Assembly (NCBI GenBank): GCA_911728435.2
Contig: OU452200.1
Span: forward strand, 28,473,715-28,537,714
Source of the DNA: Apoderus coryli
Taxonomy: Eukaryota; Arthropoda; Insecta; Coleoptera; Attelabidae
Direction of reading: 5' to 3'
DNA length: 64,000 nt
A program made the translations under genes and the position numbers. The notes under the pieces are model-generated. The model was not told where the DNA came from and did no database searches. It was given only the letters and a program-made list of their open reading frames with translations. Below are positions 1 to 9,631 of this stretch, piece after piece. Within the stretch, counting starts at the first letter, position 1. Each line of letters starts with the position of its first letter.

Positions 1-1690
1 TATGCACATACAATTTTTTCTAAGATAATTCACAATAAAGTTTTTATTTTCAATTTTACAACCAGTATTTAATTATGTGTATATTTTTTAAGACTAAATA
101 AATAAGTGCGTCGTGGAATTATTTTCTTGTATCGAGGTGTTAAACTAGATTCTTGTAAATATGGATATGTTACCCCCGTAATTATAGATTTGATTATATT
201 TTGTGAAAAAGAGTTTTTGCCAGTGGTAATTATGATGGTTTTAATTTTGAGTTAGTGTAAATTTAGTGGGTGTTAAAAAATATATAAAAATTAGTTGACA
301 ACACTCCAATAAATAGGATATTAATGATTTCTGGCTCACGATTGCTTGAGAAGGTAAAAAATTAATAATTAGATTCAATGTTTAACTTTTTTATGATCTA
401 TAACTTTTTGATGTACTTATTATGACGCAAGATCTTACTGAGATATAATTTATATATGTATTATAGTTATTTCCTAAAAACTTTTAATTACTTTTTACCA
501 TTAATTTAGTAGGTTTTTTCTTAGTTCAAATCAAACCATATTTTTCATAGATACTTTCATGATTGCAATAGTGCTTTCGGCTATAATAAGTAAAGCTTAT
601 ATGAGTTCTTATAGGTTTTAATTTTCAAAATTTAAAAAAAAAATCCAATGTTCATAACTATTTTTATGGGCTAGATGAATTTTAAATTTACGTAGGTACT
701 TCGAGTTGATTCTTTAGTTTGATGGCCGAACTTACAGAATATTTGTTTTTCCTTTAGTATTTTATGTTTTTGGTTTTTGTTAATGTTTTCAATTCAAAAA
801 CAACCTAAAATTTAGCAATTAGAGCAGCTTTCTGCTGTAACATTAATGTTTTATTTTTGTTTTTTAATTAAAAATAAATTACATACTCTCTTGTAGTCTT
901 TTGAATTCATTGGAATCATGTTCAAATTTCAACTTATTTTCCTTTTTATTTTATTTTTTAATCTTATGGGTTTTAACCAGCTAGTGTTATTTTAATACAA
1001 GTTGGTCTACTATTCATTAAACAAATCTATTTAATTTATTTGACCAATTTAGCTAGTAAATATACGATAGGATACTTAATTATCTTCTTTTTTTAAAAAA
1101 ATATTTTAGACAAACATTTACTTTCCGGAAACTTTTATTTTAGGTATAACCAGAATTATTAGATATTGATATATAGTTACACCGAGTTGTGCCCATTTTA
1201 GACAAGACTGCTGCAGTTCAGTCCTATCAACAACGTTCGAAGGAGTAAAATATTTCTTTATAGAGAATTCATTTATTTTGTTTTTAATGAAACAATTGAT
1301 ATCGGTGCTCGAACTTTCAGAGCGGCGCCTCCACCAATTGTCACGTTCAGGTTTAACGTGAACTACGAGGGCATTGAAAATAAGGACCTTATCTAAAAGA
1401 TGAAACACCGAACACCAAGTTTAAATAGATTGAGTTTATTAACAGTTAAAGTTGAGAAAGTTGAGAAGAGTTTACAAAATGATGAAACTTAAATTAGAGA
1501 CTATACAGTTATAATAATAGAATACAAATAATATTACTTACATTAAAATATAAGACCACATACGGTCAAGATACACTATGGTTCACATTGTTACTGCCTT
1601 CAGGTTTTCTTACTATGAGTTTAAAATCAGGACACAACTAAACTTATTTCTCTGGAGAGGAGAATTTATAATAAAAGAGTTATCCCTCTC
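1..1690. other. AT-rich DNA without a recognisable gene
   Basis: Very AT-rich sequence with many stops in all frames. A 96-codon minus-strand ORF at 1118-1408 has no start context, splice pattern or domain that I recognise. No repeat boundary or RNA gene was seen. Confidence 0.5.
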
Positions 1691-1996
1691 TTAAACAATC
1701 TTGCGCCTAAATCCTCCCTGTGTGACCAATGATAATGAGGGAGGTTGGATTGAATCAAAGATGGTTTTCTGATTTCTCTTTGCTAATTGTTTATTAATAT
1801 AATAATTATATTGCGCCACCATCCCTACATCGCGTTTATTTAGATGGTGGTGGTCAGAATAGCTGACGCTGCATTTTTCAGTATGACTACCCTTGAAAGC
1901 GGAGGGTAAGAGGCAGGGCTCCTGATTATCAAGAAATAGTGACTCATCTAGATAAACTAGAATAAACAGGAAAATAATATGTTTGTATTTTTCCAT
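1691..1996 (-). CDS. hypothetical small secreted protein or peptide precursor
   Basis: A 101-codon ORF whose product starts with a charged Met-Glu-Lys-Tyr-Lys segment followed by a hydrophobic run (about residues 6-16), like a signal peptide. The rest is polar, has two cysteines early on, and carries basic pairs (Asn-Lys-Arg, Ala-Lys-Arg, Phe-Arg-Arg-Lys) spaced like convertase sites of a neuropeptide precursor. I do not recognise any mature peptide, and there is no amidation Gly directly before a basic pair. No exons could be linked to it. It may be a chance ORF in AT-rich DNA; a small secreted peptide is only a possibility. Confidence 0.25.
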   Translation of the reverse strand: MEKYKHIIFLFILVYLDESLFLDNQEPCLLPSAFKGSHTEKCSVSYSDHHHLNKRDVGMVAQYNYYINKQLAKRNQKTIFDSIQPPSLSLVTQGGFRRKIV

Positions 1997-2467
1997 CGAA
2001 TATCTGGGGTTTGTTATTGATTTATAATTTATATTTATTTATTAATAATTTTGGAATCTGTACTCGTGACAATATAGAGGATGTTCCATTTGAGAAAATT
2101 CACGTATGCCTATTTTTAATAGGAGACAACAGGTACTAAAATAACTTGTGAGCACCCTGTAACCTTAAGCTTCAACTTGTCAAGAGAAATAACTTTCCTA
2201 AGACGTTCTTCAAGTACCTTCAAAATTCGAAGATAGGTACTATCTACATATAGAGGTTATGAAATAACGAGCTTTTTTTCGGAAAACATGTTTTGGGGCA
2301 AAAAAAATCGAAATAAATTATATTTTCAAAAACAGATTTTTTTTTTCCTTATTTTTCTTGAACCACCCATATATATTATTTATAATTTTTTGGGTATCAT
2401 TACTTGGTTTTTTGGTTCGTATTAACAACAAAAGTGATTTTTTAGCTCTCCATATCATATATGTATA
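1997..2467. other. intergenic AT-rich spacer
   Basis: No coding signal. It contains homopolymer runs and ends at the TA dinucleotide (2466-2467) that flanks the fold-back mariner element. Confidence 0.4.
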
Positions 2468-2600
2468 CAGGGTGTTAATTAAGTATCTGGCCAAACTTCA
2501 GGGGGCGATTCTTTGTGTGATTTTAAGGTAAAAAGTTCATATAAGCAGGTGTCCGGAAATGCATAGTTTTCAAGATATAGGCTGTCAAAAAAAAATTCTG

Positions 2601-2885
2601 GATCAAACTTATGGAGGGCAGTGGATTGGTCGCGCGGGTCCACAGTCATGGCCACCCAGGTCGCCAGATTTAAATCCTTTGGATTATTTCCTTTGGGGTC
2701 ATTTAAAGTCGCTGGTTTATAAAACTCCAGTCAATACTGAAGCCGAATTATGTCAGCGCATACGGGATTCATGCAATCAAATAAGACATACTCCTGGAAT
2801 ATTTCAGCGTGTTCGGCAATCAATGATAAGGCGAGCTAATGCTTGCATCGAAGTTGAAGGTGGACATTTTCAACAACTGTTATAA
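2601..2885 (+). pseudogene. mariner-like transposase C-terminal fragment, plus arm
   Basis: It reads through the last catalytic region (Ser-Pro-Asp-Leu-Asn-Pro-Leu-Asp-Tyr-Phe-Leu-Trp-Gly) to a natural C-terminus ending in Gly-His-Phe-Gln-Gln-Leu-Leu. The N-terminal DNA-binding domain and first catalytic Asp are absent. Confidence 0.75.
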
Positions 2886-3557
2886 ATTTATCTTTATTTG
2901 TTGTTATGTTGTTAAGTTCTTAATCGTTTTTATTAAAACAGTATTTTTTGTCAAAGTATAATTAATAATACGTCTTTGTCTTGTCTTAGGCATTTATTTC
3001 CACCACTGAACTTCAATATTAGCAATAGAAAATAAGATTCAATTAGCATTTTACTATTATAAAAAATACTGCGAAATCTCAACGAATTTGGGTAAAACGT
3101 AATTCGCAACGAGATTCGCAATAATTCTGTAAAAGTGATTTTTAAAATTATTCAGGGACATGCATTTAAGAGGTTTTAATTTTTTTTCTCGAAAACGATG
3201 CAAGATACAAAAAAATATCAAGAGACAAAAAAGTTGTATTTTTAATGGCTTAATCCAAAAATTTTTTTTTTTGTTATTTTATTTGTGAAATTGCCTTTTA
3301 CGACGCCACTGGAAGTCATAATCAACAATTAATTGGTGCTAACTTAGCGTCTTATCATAGTCCATAATACCATAATAACAAAATCGGTCAACAGGTGTTT
3401 GAGATATTAATAAATAAGTGTAAAAAAAAATTTTTTGACACCCTGTATCTTGAAAACTATGCATTTCCGGACACCGGATTAATTATACTTTGACAAAAAT
3501 ACTTTTTTAATAAAAACGATTAAGAACTTAACAACATAACAACAAATAAAGATAAAT

Positions 3558-3840
3558 TTATAATAGTTGTTGAAAATGTCCACCTTCAACTTCGATGCAA
3601 GCATTAGCTCGCCTTATCATTGATTGCCGAACACGCTGAAATATTCCAGGAGTATGTCTTATTTGATTGCATGAATCCCGTATGCGCTGACATAATTCGG
3701 CTTCAGTATTGACTGGAGTTTTATAAACCAGCGACTTTAAATGACCCCAAAGGAAATAATCCAAAGGATTTAAATCTGGCGACCTGGGTGGCCATGACTG
3801 TGGACCCGCCCGACCAATCCACTGCCGTCCATAAGTTTGA
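3558..3840 (-). pseudogene. mariner-like transposase C-terminal fragment, minus arm
   Basis: Inverted copy of the fragment at 2601-2885, almost residue for residue from the Leu-Asp-Tyr-Phe-Leu-Trp-Gly motif onward. It has the same natural stop. Confidence 0.75.
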
Positions 3841-4019
3841 TACAGAAATTTTTTTTGACACCCTGTATCTTGAAAACTATGTATTTCCGGACACCTGCTT
3901 ATATGAACTTTTTACCTTAAAATCACTCAAAGAATCGCCCCCTGAAGTTTGGCCAGATACTTAATTAACACCCTGTATATGGAGACTATTAGTTTCATGA
4001 AAAAAATTTTTTTTTTAAT

Positions 4020-5650
4020 TTCACCGGAAATACTTGTTTTTGGTCATTTTATACATAAATAAGTAGTTTTAAAAAAATGTCTGTCTGTCTGTCTGTCTGT
4101 CTGCCTGTATCAACTAAAACGCAAAAACCGCTTAACAGATTTTAACCAAATTTGGTACAAAAATACTATTGGACATGGCAAGGAGCTGATTAGATTTTGG
4201 GAAACATTGAGCGTAGGCAAAGGGTTTAAAAGAGGGTTCAAAAATTAAAAAAAATCATACTTCTTAAACTTATCCGAAATACTGCATAATTTTTTACGCA
4301 TTTAATTGAATATAACCTAAAATATTGAACATAAAATATTAGACCACATTGGCGTTCGAAGATAGTGTAAAATGGGGTAAAAAAGATTAAAAAAAAACGT
4401 ATGTCTTAAAAATAGCAGAAATATTAACTAGTTATTTAGAGTTTTCATAGAATATAACCTATAAAATGTGTCATAAATAACTTACTTTCATAGGCGTTCG
4501 TAAATAGTGGAAAACGGGTCAAAACATAAAAAATATATATTTCCTAAACTTATTCGAAATATGGAAAAATTTTTCATATTTGTGATACAATATAAGCTAA
4601 AAAATATTCCATAAAAGAATTGGTTCACACAGGCGTTCGAAAATAGATTAAAAAAAGGGTCAAAAACGAAAAAAAAAATGTTTCTCAAATATACCAGAAA
4701 AATTGGCTAATTATATATAGCTTTGATATAAGATAACCTAACAAATGCAGCATAGAATTTTTATTTACATAGGCGTTCGTAAATAGTAGAAAAGGGGGTA
4801 AAATAAAAAAAAATTAAAATGTAAAAATTTTTATATTTAACTAGATGAATTGGTGCTAAAAATACACGACAAAAATTAATGTACCATAGGCGTCCGTGAA
4901 AATTCTATAAAAGGGTCAGAAAAAATTTGTATCCGTGATAACTCAAAAACCACTTAACGGATTTTAACCACATTTGGTATGAAAATACTACAGGCTATTT
5001 ATAGGTGGTGATTAACATTGAGCGTAGGCAAGGGGTTTAAAAGATGGTTCAAAAATTTAAAAAATCATAGTTCTTAAACTTATCCGAAATATTGAATAAT
5101 TTTTTATAGTTGTGATAGAATATAACCTAAAAAATGTTATATAAAAGAATTAGTTCACAAAGGCGTTCGAAAATAGTCTTAAAAAGGGTCAAAAACGAAA
5201 AAAAAATGTTTCCCAAATATACCAGAAAAATTTGCTAATTATATAGCTTTCATATAAGATAACCTAAAAAATGCAGCATAAAATTTTTATTTACATAGGC
5301 GTTCGTAAATAGTAAAAAAAGGGGTAAAATAAAAAAAAATAAAATGTAAAAAATTTTATATTTAACTAGTTGAATTGGTGTTCAAAATACACGACAATAA
5401 TTAATGTTCCATAGGCGTCCGTGAAAATTCTATAAAAGGCTCAGAAAAAAATTGTATCCGTGATAACTCAAAAACCACTTAACGGATAACCTACAACATG
5501 CAGCATAACAATTTTGTTTACATAGGCGTTCGTAAATAGTAGAAAAGCGGGCAAAATAAATTTTATAATAAAACTAAAAAGAATCAATTAATTTGCGTTC
5601 AAGAACTTGGCCTAGATCTGAAATATAAAATATCTGCGTATAAATAGTGC
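4020..5650. repeat. tandem and higher-order repeat block led by a CTGT microsatellite
   Basis: A (CTGT)n run at about 4079-4107 opens the block. A short motif, AGGCGTTCGTAAATAGT and variants, recurs at 4351, 4492, 4631, 4771, 4888, 5161, 5297, 5413 and 5524. The triplet 4631/4771/4888 is repeated at 5161/5297/5413, giving a higher-order period of about 525-530 bp on top of a roughly 120-140 bp period. A block resembling 'ataactcaaaaaccacttaa' occurs near 4120, 4940 and 5465. No protein is encoded. Confidence 0.85.
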
Positions 5651-6180
5651 CTCCAAAGAGAAGAAAAAGGCACAAAACCCGATACTTCAAAAAAAAAAAA
5701 AGCTGATGTCTAAAACAAAACAAAAATTTATTAAATTTAGATAAATGACAAAAAGGTCATAAAATTATTACTTTTACACTTAAATATGGTGAGCTATACG
5801 TGCCTCGAGGGCAACAGTTGATTTTATTTCATGTCGAAGTAATACAATGATTATTGATTTTAACACTTTTTTCAATTATATTTTTTATTAAAAAAATATA
5901 CTTACCTACATAAGTATAGGCGCCTAAAGTAAGTACCTACCTAAATAACTACTAAGGGATATTCCAACAAATTAAATTATTAAAGCTTCTATATAAATAA
6001 TAAAAAACTTTAATTATTCTTACATACTTCATACCAAGGTGATATAACAATCAATCTATACTTAATAAGTCGTAGAGGTGAAATAAAAATGATATAATTT
6101 GAACGAAACTAGCTCAAGGTAGAGTTGCTGCTACTAGTTTCAAACGTATTAATACCGTAAACAATATATTTTAAATATAT
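5651..6180. other. upstream flank of the tRNA gene
   Basis: AT-rich DNA with no ORF or domain that I can support. It immediately precedes the tRNA-Trp gene. Confidence 0.4.
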
Positions 6181-6252
6181 GACTCCGTGGCGCAACGGTA
6201 GCGCGTCTGACTCCAGATCAGAAGGTTGCGTGTTCAAATCACGTCGGGGTCA
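6181..6252 (+). tRNA. tRNA-Trp (CCA anticodon)
   Basis: A 72-nt cloverleaf. The acceptor 5' strand GACTCCG pairs with 3' CGGGGTC (one T-G pair), with discriminator A. The anticodon stem TCTGA/TCAGA encloses the loop CTCCAGA, giving anticodon CCA. The T arm has loop TTCAAAT with a five-pair stem. The D arm holds GGTAGCGC. No intron. A short T run follows (about 6289-6298), consistent with RNA polymerase III termination, though the first T stretch of four is already at 6259-6262. All helices are intact, so the gene looks functional. Confidence 0.97.
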
Positions 6253-6419
6253 ATAACTTTTTATCAATTGCAGCATTTTTTTATATATATTTTTTTTTAA
6301 TTTACGTTTATTATTTCCCAAACATAATACAATGTGTTCCACAATGACGGACCCGATCATACAGCGGCTATATGAAAAGTAATTTTTAAAAATCGTTTTC
6401 ATAGCTTCATTTTTGTAAT

Positions 6420-6720
6420 TATGTCTAACAAATTTTGCGCATCCTTTAAGTTTGCGCTACGAGGCCATGATGAGGACACATCGACATCGGAATATTTAGG
6501 TATATAGGCTTCATCTTCGCTGCTGAATTAGACGATGGGCTTGCAAAAAATATGATAAAGGCTCAGAATTGCCCCAAGATGTATCAAGAACTATTCAGAA
6601 CGAATTGTTAGATTCAATGTTGGAAATTTTGAATCAGGAAATATTAAAAGAAATCCAATCTGCATATTTTATTCGAGGTGCATTTAATGGACAAATTTGT
6701 GAACGCTTTTAGTCTTTTGT
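6420..6720 (+). pseudogene. hAT-type (ZMYM/DUF4371-like) transposase relic
   Basis: Frame-shifted remains. A segment near 6450 reads Phe-Ala-Leu-Arg-Gly-His-Asp-Glu. Another near 6508 reads Phe-Ala-Ala-Glu-Leu-Asp. From about 6577 a third frame gives Thr-Ile-Gln-Asn-Glu-Leu-Leu-Asp followed by an Ile-rich helix ending Glu-Ile-Gln-Ser-Ala-Tyr-Phe. These are hallmark blocks, in the right order, of the DUF4371 region of hAT-derived proteins. Several frameshifts and stops; the catalytic part is missing. Confidence 0.7.
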
Positions 6721-6738
6721 TAACAAAAGACTAAAAGC
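6705..6738. repeat. 34-bp perfect palindrome
   Basis: GCTTTTAGTCTTTTGTT followed directly by its exact reverse complement, centred between 6721 and 6722. It sits where the hAT relic stops and the inverted repeat at 6737 begins. Confidence 0.9.
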
Positions 6739-7628
6739 AGCAGCTGTTCTTTGTTTAATCGTGGTGGATATAGATTTTGTGTTTTAGCAATTACCTATTA
6801 CATTGCTAAATGAATCGCAATAGTATATTAAGTATAAAGGGCTGTAAAGCATTCGTGGCAGCCCGCCGCTGTATAGACGCACGAGTGAGCGAAGCGAGCG
6901 AGGGCAGCTATACAGCGAAGGGCTGCAGCGGCTTTACCGCCAGTGGTGCTTACAACTGTTTTTCGCCTGCCTCTTCATACTACAATATTAAACCAAAATA
7001 ACTTTTATTTTAATAATTAATTATTACTGTTATGAACTGACAGTTTTTGACAGTAATTAATGGGAGTATTTTTTGACGTACATGATAATAGACGTTATCC
7101 TTTGACAAACTCAGATCAGATAAACTTATGTGACAGGCTCACATGTCAATGTTGAGTATTTTAAATAAAGAAAGAAACTGTCAAATTATTATCTGAGCGT
7201 GTAGGCTATAGAAATTTGATTTTAGAATCTTAGGTATATTTCGGTACTACAATAATAATTAAAAAGTGATTACTAATTAATAATGTACAATTTTAAATAA
7301 TTAAATGAGTTTAGCGGAATGGCGACTTCGTAAGTAAACTTTCTCAATTAATTGTCAACTTATCCTCTAGATGGAACGCACATTAAGTTAAGTGAGTGAA
7401 AACTACTGATGTTAACGTTATTATTGGAAATCTAACAGAAGCACCATCTATGAAAAAAAAAAAAGAGCGGGCGCTAACTGGTCATTTACCGCCCGCATAT
7501 GCGGGCGGTAAAGCTTTGTTTAGGTGCAGGCAGGCGAAAAAAGATTTTAAAGTCTCCTTCTTCATCTGATAACAATCAACTTCTGACAAACCATTATCAA
7601 CAAACATTAAACAAAGAACAGCTGCTGC
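6737..7628. mobile_element. MITE-like insert with 23-bp inverted ends
   Basis: The 23-nt ends at 6737-6759 and 7606-7628 are exact inverted repeats (GCAGCAGCTGTTC...). Inside are GC-rich inverted blocks, for example tttttcgcctgcct near 6959 against its inverse near 7532, and a 24-bp perfect palindrome at 7487-7510. No transposase is encoded. It is probably a non-autonomous element nested in, or formed from, the adjacent hAT relic. Confidence 0.55.
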
Positions 7629-7639
7629 GCCGTATGACT

Positions 7640-8572
7640 AATATAAATTATAACAATTAACTTAAAATTTCTGGTTAATCACATTAGCAAATATGGCAAT
7701 TATAATATAGAAACTCTTCCGGTGTGCATGCTTCATGCGACCACATTTTGCAGTCAGAACATCGCACCCACTTTTCACCTCGCTTACTCGCTAATGGTTC
7801 AACACACTCCAGACAAAAACATTCATATTCGTCGTCGGTAGAACCTTCACATGACTCCTTTCGTATTCTGTAAGGCGCTTTTTTAAGAATTTTCTTTGAA
7901 CCCTTCTCTTTCGTTCCCAGATTCTGTTTGACCTTTTGTGTTTTCTTCTGCGATTTCTTGTTAGTTTCTCTCTCTAAAAAAAGGCCTAACAGGTTCCGGT
8001 GAAAAGGTCTAATGTTGCGTGGTATATTTATCTGAGGTGTTTTCGGAAATTCGAAAATTTTCTAGAACCCGAGAAGTTGATGGAGTAGGGTTTTAAAATG
8101 CATCTTCTGGGTAGGGTTTTCAAATATATCTTCCAAAGTTGTGAGTGAGATTCAAATTGTTCCCTGGATCTAAACTAGGATGGTTAACTGGTGACAGAGG
8201 ATCAGTTTCGGTAAAAATATCTGTTTTACGCCGCATCTGAAATGAAATAAACTAATTACTTTATTTTACAAAAAGGTGCGATAAATTGAAACGTTACAAA
8301 CGTCCTTGTTACAACCGACCCCAAGCGACATTTTTAAATAAATGCTACCATATTTACTACAAGTTCAATTATGAATCAATTACACATACCTACATAAAAA
8401 AATATTGTAAATACTTCTCATGCTTGCTTTAACGGCCCGCGTCGTACTGCCGGAAGAAGTTCGCCGATATTTCTATATATTATGAGCATCTTTTGGTTAT
8501 ACTATCTTTACCAGAAAGAAATTTGGATCACTGTTTCAATTGACCCGTGTTACAATTGACCCCGGTCTCCCC
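7640..8572 (-). mobile_element. truncated pogo/Tigger-like element with PHD-type tail
   Basis: The 5' end on the minus strand is GGGGAGACCGGGGTCAATTG at 8572, next to TA (8573-8574). Diverged copies of the GTTACAA/CAATTG block recur near 8290-8330, like pogo subterminal repeats. The downstream part (about 7980-7670) encodes a Lys-rich linker and a C-terminal zinc-binding domain. The matching opposite end is absent, so the copy is truncated. Confidence 0.6.
7670..7975 (-). pseudogene. PHD-like C-terminal zinc domain of a pogo-type transposase
   Basis: An open frame reading a Lys/Gln-rich stretch, then Cys-Phe-Cys-Leu-Glu-Cys, Trp-Val-Arg-Cys-Ser-Asp-Cys, Trp-Ser-His-Glu-Ala-Cys and Tyr-Asn-Cys-His-Ile-Cys followed by a stop. 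The Cys/His spacing fits the PHD-like finger that ends many insect pogo-type transposases. The DDE core is deleted. Confidence 0.6.
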
Positions 8573-9109
8573 TAAAACTTCTCTGAGATGCACAATGTCA
8601 GAAAATTGACTTAACGCATTGTCCAATTGTATCAATAGAAAAGTTGTTCGTCTAGTATATCCCATACTTTGAGAACAGAGTCATTGACATCTTTTCCAGC
8701 ATGAACACTAGGAGAATGGAGTTCATGTACTTACAAAAAATAATAGGTATGTTTTTTCTTATGCCCACCCTTTTTAAAAACTCGCGAACACCACTAGCAG
8801 AGAATCAAGTTCAACTGATATGTAATGCGTTTATTATATATATTTGTGTCAATCGACAACTCATTAAATGTCAACTCAGCTCAAACCATTCCGAAGCAAC
8901 TAGGTATATGTAATGTGTATTTTCATCATCGTTTTGGGATATTATAATTCCCAGTAATAGCAACACTGATTCCTCGCTGACAGCTGACATTCAGTCACTT
9001 CAAACACGCATAGAGGATTGAGGCAACTTGTGTAGCTGAAGAGTTTACCGAAAAAAAATTCGCCAATAACTAAATGATATTACTGACTGTTAAGAGTTCT
9101 TGCAATTAT
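8573..9109. other. spacer without recognisable gene
   Basis: No domain-bearing ORF; a 70-codon plus ORF at 8701 shows nothing recognisable. Confidence 0.35.
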
Positions 9110-9540
9110 GAAATTGAATTTTAAATTGTAGGTTTTAGGACAGGCCTCAGTAAAACACTCAATTAAAAATAGAGCGACGTTTCCCAGCTTTATTTGCCGA
9201 TTTCTCAAGCTCGCAAAAAAAATACATGGCATTAAAATAGGTACAAGAATACAAAAAAAACCGACCAAAACAGTATAAATAACATGAATTGAAATGCACT
9301 ATACCTTTCTTTTTATAAAAAGTGTTCAAATAGCATATAATTTGATGTTATAAATTGAACAAAATTATGAAAAAGTATCATGGAAACCATATTTGTTTGT
9401 ATTCCTTATATTTTAAGGATATGTAATTTTTTTTGCAGAGCTTGAGAAAGCGGAAATAAAACTGCGGAACGCCGCTCTATTTTTAATTGAGTGTTTCACT
9501 GAAGCCTGTTCTAAAACATACGATTCAAAATTCAATTAAA
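9110..9540. mobile_element. MITE with about 115-120 bp terminal inverted repeats
   Basis: Bases about 9110-9229 are the reverse complement of about 9425-9540 with scattered mismatches. Shared blocks include ACACTCAATTAAAAATAGAG and TTTCTCAAGCTC. The centre of about 195 bp encodes nothing. The family was not identified. Confidence 0.75.
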
Positions 9541-9631
9541 AGATATACTTCAACACCCCAAGATTACTCAGCAATGGAAATGGAGAATCATAATAGTCTT
9601 CGGAATGAACAAATATACTAAAGACAATATA

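Larger units (their letters stand above)
2468..3975. mobile_element. fold-back IS630/Tc1/mariner-type element
   Basis: Starts CAGGGTGTTAATTAAG and ends with the inverse, flanked by TA on both sides (2466-2467, 3976-3977). The two halves are inverted copies: about 2468-2970 pairs with about 3478-3975 at near identity. Each arm carries the C-terminal third of a mariner-like transposase. The plus arm (2600-2885) has a Trp-Pro-Pro-Arg-Ser-Pro-Asp-Leu motif, then Leu-Asp-Tyr-Phe-Leu-Trp-Gly and a Gly-Gly-His-Phe-Gln tail. The minus arm (3764-3558) repeats it. No N-terminal half is present, so the copy is non-autonomous. A third inverted copy of a subterminal block lies at about 3430-3475. Confidence 0.85.

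Noticed and set aside
1118..1408. 96-codon minus ORF as a gene
   Set aside because: No domain, no plausible splice partners, AT-rich context.
4020..5650. CRISPR array
   Set aside because: The spacing is irregular, the repeats are long and AT-rich, and the genome is eukaryotic; it is a tandem repeat.
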